Origin: Neoakkermansia glycaniphila
GTDB taxonomy: Bacteria > Verrucomicrobiota > Verrucomicrobiia > Verrucomicrobiales > Akkermansiaceae
Assembly (NCBI RefSeq): GCF_001683795.1
Contig: NZ_LIGX01000010.1
Coordinates: 1 to 49,198, forward strand
Length of the DNA: 49,198 bases
Reading direction: 5' to 3'
The notes below the pieces were generated by a model. It had not been told where the DNA came from, searched no databases, and saw only the letters and a program-made list of their open reading frames with translations. This document shows, piece after piece, positions 43,029 to 49,198 of the stretch (the first letter of the stretch is position 1; each line of letters starts with the position of its first letter). Made by a program: the position numbers and the translations under genes.

Positions 43029-46000
43029 CAAACTTTACCCATGTAGGAGATTTTATCGCATTATCAGGATTCGAATGAATTGAGGAACCATCATCATTTT
43101 TATAAAACCAACGTAAATCACCAAGCACATAATATTCAGGCTCTACGCCAGTTATATGCCTAGTTCCCCACGAAACGCTACCTTTACGTAAAATATTCGT
43201 AGCAAATTGTAAAGCCATGATATTACTATAACAAGTCGCCAAACGGACAGATGCAGATCGACAAAACCAACACCGAACTGGACCTTTCTTTTGCTTTGCA
43301 TTTGCAAAAGAAGGCGACTGTGATAACCGTCGAATATCTACACTTGTAAAATATTTATGCTCTTCATCAAACGCCGCATCTAGCCCTCTCGCTCCATGGC
43401 CAGAAACATGAAAACTGGTTATAGGCGTCGCACCATATTTTGCTCTACGCGCTATTTCTAGAGGCACCTGAACAGCTGAAATATTAACCGGAGAAACATC
43501 AAAAACCACACTATCTTGCTCTCCAAATGAACGAACAAGAGCTACCGCTAAAGAATTTGATGGGCAATTCGTGTCTAAATTAGAAGCATCATATTTATCA
43601 CCCTCCCAAATTGAATTGGGATATCCGTGATCGCCAGTATCAGACGTCGGCCACAAACATTGCCAATCATTATGACTTGCTCCATATTGGAGTGCCAAAC
43701 CAGACAATGAATCTCCTCTTTCCGCGCACCATGTATGCTCTGAACCTTCAACTTTTGTCCAAAGTCCCAAAAAATCGAATAAATCCATTACCCTATTTCG
43801 GGCAAACCCGTACAAATTCCTCCCTCCTTCTTCAGCGATGGGGTCGCGGTTGATCCATCTGCCGTCGGCGGGGTTGTAATGGCGGTAGTTGTAGTAGACG
43901 AGGGCGAGTTCGGGGTCGTAGTGTTCGCTGGACCACTGGATGGGCTGGTCGATGCCTGTAGCGGTGACTGAGCCGTACGGGGTGTAGTCGTAGGCCGTGG
44001 CGATGGTGCCGTCCGCCTTGTAGAGTTCGGTGACGTTTTTCGTGAGGTCGTGGCCGTAGGTGTACCATGTGCCGTTTTTGCGGAGGGAGAGGGGACGCGT
44101 CGCTACGGGCTGGGTCGGGTCCCAGTGGAGGAGCCAGAGGGCCGGGGCGTTGCTGCGCGTGAGGTCGAGGGCCGCGATTTGCAGGTAGCCACGGTAGAGG
44201 TAGTGCTGGTGCAGGATTACGGTTCCGTTGACGGAGACTTTTTTCATGTAGCGCCGTCCCATGTAGTCGTAGCCGTTTTCGACGATGGTGTTGCCGTCCT
44301 GGCTGGTGAAGCGGGTGGGACGGTTGTTGGCGTTGTAGTCGACGGTCCATTTCCCCGTTTGTGTCTGGAGGGTGGTTTGGTTGCCGTCAGCGTCGTAGGC
44401 GGGAATAAAGGGTTCCGCCGCATTCTGCCCGATGGCGGTGTATTGGTTGAGCTGGTTGGCGGCATAGGAGGTGACAGATTGCGCCGCTTCCTGCGCCGTT
44501 TCCCGGTTTCCTATGTTGTCGTAGGCGTAAGCGTAGGGCGCGGTTCCGAGGGTTGCACCAGTCAATTCGCTTCTGTCGTTGTAGGCGAAGGCGTCCTGCC
44601 GGGTGGTTCCCTGCCGTGCGCGGGTGCGGGTGGCGGGGCGGCCGAGGGCATCGTAGGTGTAGCCTCGCAGGACGACTCCGGTGGCGCCTCGCGTGGTGTC
44701 GATGGCTGTGGGGAGGTCGCGCTGCGGTTCGTAGCTGCGGGTGGTGAGGAGGCCGTTGGGGTGCGCGAGGGTGTGGAGGAGGTGGCTGCCGGGGAGGTAG
44801 GCGTATGCGAATGTTTTTTCTTCCGTTCCCTGGAGGAAGGAGGCCTGGTTCAGGCGGCCGTCCGTGCCGTAGCGCCAGGCGACGGTGTCGAGGGTGCTGC
44901 CGGGTTTGGTGAGGGTGTAGCCGGCGGGGCGGCCGTAGGCGTCGTATGTTTCGGTGACGGTGTGTTTGATGCCGGCGACGGTGACGCTGTCGGTGTCTTT
45001 TTCGTTGTAGTTGTTGTAGACGATGTCGCGCGTGCCCTGGGCGTCCGCGATGCGGTAGAGGTTGCCGATGTGGTTCCAGGTGTTTTGCTGCGCCGGGGTG
45101 GCGTCGCTGTGTTCGATGCGGGTGCAGAGGCCTTTGGCGGTGTCCCACGTGTACGTTGAAACGATTCCTCTCGCATCCGTCTTTTGGGAGAGCATGTTGA
45201 GGGCATTGTATTCGGTGTCTTCGTGCGAAGCATCCGCATAAGTTTTGCGGGTGAGGAGGCCGGTGGCGTCATGGTATTGCCATGTGGTGGTGTCGCCGTC
45301 GGTGCGTTCGGTGGGGTCGGTTTCGATGTTTTCTTCGTCGGCACGCCATGTGGTGAGGGCGGTGAGGCGGTCGGCTTCATCGTAGGCGTAGCGCGCGGGC
45401 TGGATGCCGGTGCCCCATTCGGCGGTTTTGCGTCCCCGGATGTCGTAGGCATACCGGGCGGTGTGGCCGAGTGCATCGGTGATGCAGGCGGGGTTGTCGC
45501 AGCAGGGGCAGTATGCGGTGGCGGTGGTGTGGCCCGCAGCATCGGTGGCGCTGACGGGGCGGCCGGCGATGTCGGTGAGGGTGACGGAGGCGTTGCCGCG
45601 GCCGTCCGTTTGAGTGAGGCGGAGGCCGGTGGCGGTCCAGTCGCGCCGGGCAGTGGTGGTGATGCCGGCGTGGTCGGTTTGCGAGACGGTGTAGCCGTCG
45701 ATGACGGTGGCGGCGGCTTCGATGACGGAGGTGGGGAGGGTTTGCGTGACGATGCGTTCCGCGCCTTCTCCATAGGCGGTGCTGTCTACCGTGGTGTGGC
45801 CGCGCGGGCAGGTGTGTTCGCTGCGGGTTTCAAGCGTGGGGTGTTCGGAGATGAGTTGGGCGGCGGTTTCGGTGCAGGTGGTGCCTTTGCCGTTGTTTTT
45901 GGTGGCGACGGCGATGCGGTAGATGCCGTCGGCCCTCGTTTCGACGCGGTAGGCCCAGGTGGTGATGCGGGAGTTGGCGAGGGTGGGGGTGGCGGCGAGT

Positions 46001-49000
46001 TTCCACGTTTCTTTGGCGGGGTTGCCGAAGGCGTCGTGTTCGTAGAGGGTGGGAGCCATGGCGAGGGAGCCGGCTGCCGAGCCGGTGTCGCGCTGCCGCT
46101 GGGTGATTTGGCCTTTGTTGTTGTAGGTGGTGCGGTCGTAGAGGTAGCCCGTGGTGCTGGGTGTGGTGACGACGACGGTTTCTCCAAAGCCGTTTTCGAG
46201 GGTTTGGGAGAGGATGGTGCTGCGGTCCGCGAGTTTGACGGTGTGCCGGATGCGGGCGTTGCTGTAGTCGTGTTCGTGGAGGAGTTCGCGCTGGCCGGTG
46301 CCGTGCTGGCGGGCGAGGCTGCCGTCCGGGTTGCGTTCGGTGATGAGGGTGGCTCCGGAGGGGGTGGTGAGGGTTTCGGTGAGGCCGTCCGCACTGTAGG
46401 CGTAGGCGGTGGTGCGGCCGAGGGTGTCGGTTTGGGCGATGAGGCGGCCCTGCAGGTCGTACGCGGCGGTTTCGACGGTGGTCATGGCTCCGGTGTCGCG
46501 TCTCGTGCGGAGGATGCGGCCCTGGGCGTCTCGTTGGTAGGAGGTGACGGTTTCCGGGGTGGTTGCCGTGGCGCTGCGGACGGTTTCGATGAGCTGGCGG
46601 GAGCTGTCGTAGCCGTAGGTGGTGGTGGTGCCGTTTTCGTCGGTTTCCCGGAGGAGGTCTCCGGTGCAGATGTGGGCGCGGGTGGTGGTGCGGCCGTTGC
46701 TGCGGGTGCGTTTGGTCCAGCGGTTCCGGATGTCGTGTTCGTAGTCGGCGGCGGCGAGGAGTTGCCAGTGGCCCGCGCTGTCGAGGATGTGTTGTTCGGT
46801 GCGGAGGGCGTTGCCCTGCGCGTCGATCCACGCGGTGCTGCGGGTGCTGTGGCCGGGGACGGGCTGGCCGCCGATGCGGGTTTCTTCGGTGGCGGTGTAG
46901 AGGGCTCCGTGTGCCGAGGCGGGGGCGTAGTCGTGCCATGTCTGGATGCCGTCGGCGGTCTGGGTCATGCGGAGGCGGCCGCGGGCATGGATGTTTTCGG
47001 CGTTGCCCTGCCATGTTTCGGTGATTTCGAGGCGGGTGAGGCCGTTGGCCGTGCTGCGTTTTTCGACGCGTTTGACGGCGTTTGTTTCGCTGTAGGCGTA
47101 TGTTTCGCGGAGGTGGAGGCGGGGGATGCCGCCCGCGTCGACGATGGTGGTGTCGATTTGCGCGGGTTCGTCGGTCCATGTGGCGCCGTCGCTGCGGTAG
47201 GAGGTGTTGATGATCCGGTTTTGGCCGCCTGCCCACGGGAGGGCGAGGACGGTGGCGCGGCCGTGTGCGTCGTGGATGGTGCGGGTTTCTCCCTGCTGCG
47301 GGCCGATGGAGCTGATGCGGCTGCCGGCGCCGTCGTAGGTGTAGGCGGTGGTGAGGGCCTGCGGGCTGCCGTAGCCTTCGGTGCGGCTGAGGAGGAGTTC
47401 GCCGACGGGGAGGGAGATGTAGTTTTCTGCGACGACGGAGGCGGCTGCCCCGCCTTTGCTGACGGTGGTGACGATGCGGTAGGTGCCGGCGAGGGGCGAT
47501 GTTTCGCGGGTGCGGGTGGTGGAGACGGCGGTGTCTCCCGTGCCGCGGGTGATGTTCCACAGGCGGTCCGTTTCGGTCCATTCCGTGGTGTAGGGGGGCA
47601 TGGAGGCCGGGAGGGTGTGGTCGGTTTCGGTGACGGTGAGGCTGGAGGCCGCCGGGTCGCCGCCGATGGCGTATGTTTGGAAGGGGGTGCCCGAGGTGGT
47701 GTAGAGGCCGCTGGCAGGGTTCTGCCCGGTGATTTGGTTCGGGAGGTAGAGGGCGACGATGTAGCCGTTTTCTGCGGCGACGATGTCCGCAAGGCCGTCC
47801 CAGTAGTTCCAGATTTGGCGGATGGTGCCGTTTTGTTCCCGGACGATGTCGAGGTATTGGGCGGCCTCTTCGGCGGTGAGGAGGCTGTTTTGCGATGAGA
47901 TGCAGGCGGCGAAGGCGCCCGTTTCGAGGTGGTAGAAGGTGGCCGTGCCGTCCGTTTTCAGGATGCGGAGGTAGGCGGCTTCCGCCAGAGGGAGGGCGGC
48001 GGAGGGGGTGCGGACGAGTTCCGTGACGAAGTCCGCACGGTCGGTGCTGGAGGAGGTGGAGCCGACGCCGAAGGCGGTGCGGCCGTTGGCGTCGCAGATG
48101 TAGTTGGCGTAGGCGCCGCCCTGGCGGACGCGCAGGAGGCTGTTGGGGCGGATGCCGCCCGCAGGCAGGGAGACGAAGGAGGCGGCGGGGTGGCTGTATG
48201 CGAGGCCTGCCGGGGTGAGGAGGGAGGCCGAGTAGCGGTAGCCGATGAGTTCGATGCGGCCTTTCGGGATGCCGCCCATGCCGCGGAAGGTGCCGAAGGT
48301 GACGCTCCAGCGCATGTATTGCAGGCGGGCTTCGCGGATGATGCCGCTGCCTGCCGAGGAGGAGCCGAAGCTGCCGTGCGGTATGGATATGCGGGCGGCC
48401 GGGGCGGGTAGCTCTCCTCCGGAGTCGCCGTCGTTGCGGTCGCAGCCGCAGCCGCATTCGCAGTCTACCTTGACGTTTTCATCCGGTTCGATTTCGAAGC
48501 GGGGGCACGGGCCGACGCTGCCGGAGATGACGGAGATGTTGCCCGTGGGGTCCGGGTAGTAGTCGATGTTGTGGTGGACGACGGCGAGTTTGTGGACGCC
48601 GGGTTGGAGGCCTTCGATGCTGATCGAGAAGGAATGGGGCGCTCCCGAGGTGGAGGATACGCTGCTGTCGTCTACTGTCAGGCTGACGGAGTCGTCCACC
48701 TTGCCCGATGCCACGACGGTGTGCGTGCCCCCTTCGGGGAGTTCTGGCAGGATGAAGGTGCCTCGTACCGGCGTCATGACGTGCGAGGAGTTCGACGGTT
48801 TGCCATGCGAGTACGACAGGGCGATCATGTCGCCGCTTTCGCCTGATAAGGCGGACGCTTCACCGGCGGAAGGCCGGGTTGCGGAGCTGTTTTCGATAAG
48901 GCGGTATCCCGGAGTTCCGGGCACTATATAGCTGTTTTGATGAATGTAATTCATTGCAGGGGGTGTTGGGGGTGATGAAATCCTTACGGAAGCGACTGCC

Positions 49001-49002
49001 AT
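43015..49002 (-). CDS. Full-length RHS-repeat protein with LysM and caspase-like C-terminal toxin domain
   Basis: About 1995 aa. The N-terminal ~540 residues are not RHS repeats; they include beta-rich segments and a Cys cluster (DCECGCGCD, ~181-190). YD/RHS repeats (e.g. YTYDGAGSRI, YDSSRQLIETV) run from ~550 to ~1590, with a second Cys cluster (CPCCDNPAC, ~1164). The core ends with LHQHYLYRGY, GRWINRDPIAEEGG (~1715-1728) and NLYGFARNRVMDLFDFLG (~1745). The last ~250 residues are the variable effector: a LysM-like HTWCAERGDSLSGLALQYGA (~1756), then SFHVSGHGARG with His1869 and VRLATCYSN with Cys1924, resembling a caspase-like dyad. Start is uncertain: ATG 49002, TTG 49011 or ATG 48954. No PAAR or VgrG domain is seen. 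Confidence 0.85.
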   Translation of the reverse strand: MAVASVRISSPPTPPAMNYIHQNSYIVPGTPGYRLIENSSATRPSAGEASALSGESGDMIALSYSHGKPSNSSHVMTPVRGTFILPELPEGGTHTVVASGKVDDSVSLTVDDSSVSSTSGAPHSFSISIEGLQPGVHKLAVVHHNIDYYPDPTGNISVISGSVGPCPRFEIEPDENVKVDCECGCGCDRNDGDSGGELPAPAARISIPHGSFGSSSAGSGIIREARLQYMRWSVTFGTFRGMGGIPKGRIELIGYRYSASLLTPAGLAYSHPAASFVSLPAGGIRPNSLLRVRQGGAYANYICDANGRTAFGVGSTSSSTDRADFVTELVRTPSAALPLAEAAYLRILKTDGTATFYHLETGAFAACISSQNSLLTAEEAAQYLDIVREQNGTIRQIWNYWDGLADIVAAENGYIVALYLPNQITGQNPASGLYTTSGTPFQTYAIGGDPAASSLTVTETDHTLPASMPPYTTEWTETDRLWNITRGTGDTAVSTTRTRETSPLAGTYRIVTTVSKGGAAASVVAENYISLPVGELLLSRTEGYGSPQALTTAYTYDGAGSRISSIGPQQGETRTIHDAHGRATVLALPWAGGQNRIINTSYRSDGATWTDEPAQIDTTIVDAGGIPRLHLRETYAYSETNAVKRVEKRSTANGLTRLEITETWQGNAENIHARGRLRMTQTADGIQTWHDYAPASAHGALYTATEETRIGGQPVPGHSTRSTAWIDAQGNALRTEQHILDSAGHWQLLAAADYEHDIRNRWTKRTRSNGRTTTRAHICTGDLLRETDENGTTTTYGYDSSRQLIETVRSATATTPETVTSYQRDAQGRILRTRRDTGAMTTVETAAYDLQGRLIAQTDTLGRTTAYAYSADGLTETLTTPSGATLITERNPDGSLARQHGTGQRELLHEHDYSNARIRHTVKLADRSTILSQTLENGFGETVVVTTPSTTGYLYDRTTYNNKGQITQRQRDTGSAAGSLAMAPTLYEHDAFGNPAKETWKLAATPTLANSRITTWAYRVETRADGIYRIAVATKNNGKGTTCTETAAQLISEHPTLETRSEHTCPRGHTTVDSTAYGEGAERIVTQTLPTSVIEAAATVIDGYTVSQTDHAGITTTARRDWTATGLRLTQTDGRGNASVTLTDIAGRPVSATDAAGHTTATAYCPCCDNPACITDALGHTARYAYDIRGRKTAEWGTGIQPARYAYDEADRLTALTTWRADEENIETDPTERTDGDTTTWQYHDATGLLTRKTYADASHEDTEYNALNMLSQKTDARGIVSTYTWDTAKGLCTRIEHSDATPAQQNTWNHIGNLYRIADAQGTRDIVYNNYNEKDTDSVTVAGIKHTVTETYDAYGRPAGYTLTKPGSTLDTVAWRYGTDGRLNQASFLQGTEEKTFAYAYLPGSHLLHTLAHPNGLLTTRSYEPQRDLPTAIDTTRGATGVVLRGYTYDALGRPATRTRARQGTTRQDAFAYNDRSELTGATLGTAPYAYAYDNIGNRETAQEAAQSVTSYAANQLNQYTAIGQNAAEPFIPAYDADGNQTTLQTQTGKWTVDYNANNRPTRFTSQDGNTIVENGYDYMGRRYMKKVSVNGTVILHQHYLYRGYLQIAALDLTRSNAPALWLLHWDPTQPVATRPLSLRKNGTWYTYGHDLTKNVTELYKADGTIATAYDYTPYGSVTATGIDQPIQWSSEHYDPELALVYYNYRHYNPADGRWINRDPIAEEGGRNLYGFARNRVMDLFDFLGLWTKVEGSEHTWCAERGDSLSGLALQYGASHNDWQCLWPTSDTGDHGYPNSIWEGDKYDASNLDTNCPSNSLAVALVRSFGEQDSVVFDVSPVNISAVQVPLEIARRAKYGATPITSFHVSGHGARGLDAAFDEEHKYFTSVDIRRLSQSPSFANAKQKKGPVRCWFCRSASVRLATCYSNIMALQFATNILRKGSVSWGTRHITGVEPEYYVLGDLRWFYKNDDGSSIHSNPDNAIKSPTWVKFDGKL
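43764..43820 (-). repeat. RHS core seam repeat in the full-length gene (57 bp)
   Basis: Matches 40285-40341 at 56 of 57 bases. It encodes the last core residues before the toxin and could be the crossover point for exchange of the effector. Confidence 0.92.
43806..44246 (-). repeat. RHS core repeat, copy 1 (in the full-length gene)
   Basis: The reference copy of the core found again at 41905-42316 and 38520-38953. It runs from KKVSVNGTVILHQHYLYRG to RWINRDPIAEEGGRNLYGF. Confidence 0.85.
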
Positions 49003-49028
49003 GAGCCACAACCTTCAAGACCTTTTTC

Positions 49029-49056
49029 ATTTAACATTTTCCCACGGCCCCGTCAA
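49029..49056 (-). promoter_or_regulatory. Possible promoter of the full-length RHS gene
   Basis: Minus-strand TTGACG, 16-base spacer, TTAAAT (four of six). The expected transcript starts near 49022, leaving about ten to twenty bases before the TTG 49011 or ATG 49002. Confidence 0.45.
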
Positions 49057-49198
49057 TAACATTCTTTTGCCATTCCGTCGCAACTAACAAACACTATCTT
49101 CTTTTTTCAAATAGATTACGTGCAAACCAACAATAAAACATGTCTACAACAAAAATATGCCGAAGCCTGCATGCTACCACTTTTTTCCCGTTTTTCCG

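Noticed and set aside
45830..48457. Long minus-strand open frame in a second frame of the RHS gene (Arg/Pro/His-rich)
   Set aside because: Low-complexity translation produced by the repetitive GC-rich RHS sequence; the RHS frame carries the recognisable repeats and core.
37308..49002. RHS locus as a CRISPR array or a simple tandem repeat region
   Set aside because: The repeated units are coding RHS core of ~400 bp separated by kilobases of unrelated genes; there are no short regularly spaced repeats.
37308..49002. Insertion sequence or prophage behind the AT-rich cassettes
   Set aside because: No transposase, integrase or phage gene is seen, and no terminal repeats flank the locus; the AT-rich parts coincide with toxin and immunity genes.

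Overview
The window looks like chromosome of an Akkermansia-like member of the Verrucomicrobiota. The grounds are a fermentative succinate-to-propionate gene set, a secreted sulfatase, a TIGR03790-type protein, the carboxyspermidine-type polyamine pair nspC/speA, RHS proteins, GC-rich coding DNA and an almost complete lack of Shine-Dalgarno sequences. The assignment is an inference from gene content; no database was searched.

Layout. (1) 1-5904, minus strand: a CoA-transferase (cut by the window edge), birA, and a sodium-pumping methylmalonyl-CoA decarboxylase operon (mmdB, mmdC, mmdD, mmdA, methylmalonyl-CoA epimerase). These convert succinyl-CoA/methylmalonyl-CoA to propionyl-CoA and conserve energy as a sodium gradient; BirA biotinylates the carrier MmdC. 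(2) 6090-20406: a TIGR03790-type protein, secreted proteins of unknown function, an isolated nuoA, a beta-CASP metallo-beta-lactamase protein, a secreted sulfatase with a PA14-like C-terminus, DNA polymerase I and two lipoproteins, then nspC followed by speA (to 22382). (3) 22732-27729: a four-gene tripartite efflux system (MacA-like adaptor, ATPase, FtsX-type permease, NodT/TolC-like outer membrane lipoprotein). (4) 27902-36995: a small lipoprotein, fhs, typA/bipA, a tandem pair of MsbA-type ABC exporters and two small secreted helical proteins paralogous to the one at 7727-8164. (5) 37308-49002, minus strand: a polymorphic-toxin locus. It has one full-length RHS protein (about 1995 aa) followed by three displaced RHS C-terminal tips, each fused to a different candidate toxin and each followed by one or two small secreted or lipoprotein genes that are candidate immunity proteins. 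The tips reuse the same RHS core DNA (about 400 bp in two copies, 57 bp in one), while the toxin/immunity parts are visibly AT-rich and unrelated to each other.

Two patterns stand out. First, in the RHS locus the effector domains look enzymatic: a LysM plus caspase-like His/Cys domain, an HEXXH metallopeptidase-like domain, and a DUF4329-like HxH domain that is split by a -1 frameshift exactly at an A7 tract. Second, at about a dozen transcription-unit starts across the window, a sigma70-like -35/-10 pair ends only 6-10 bases before the start codon, which predicts leaderless or nearly leaderless mRNAs. The same promoters help decide several start codons.
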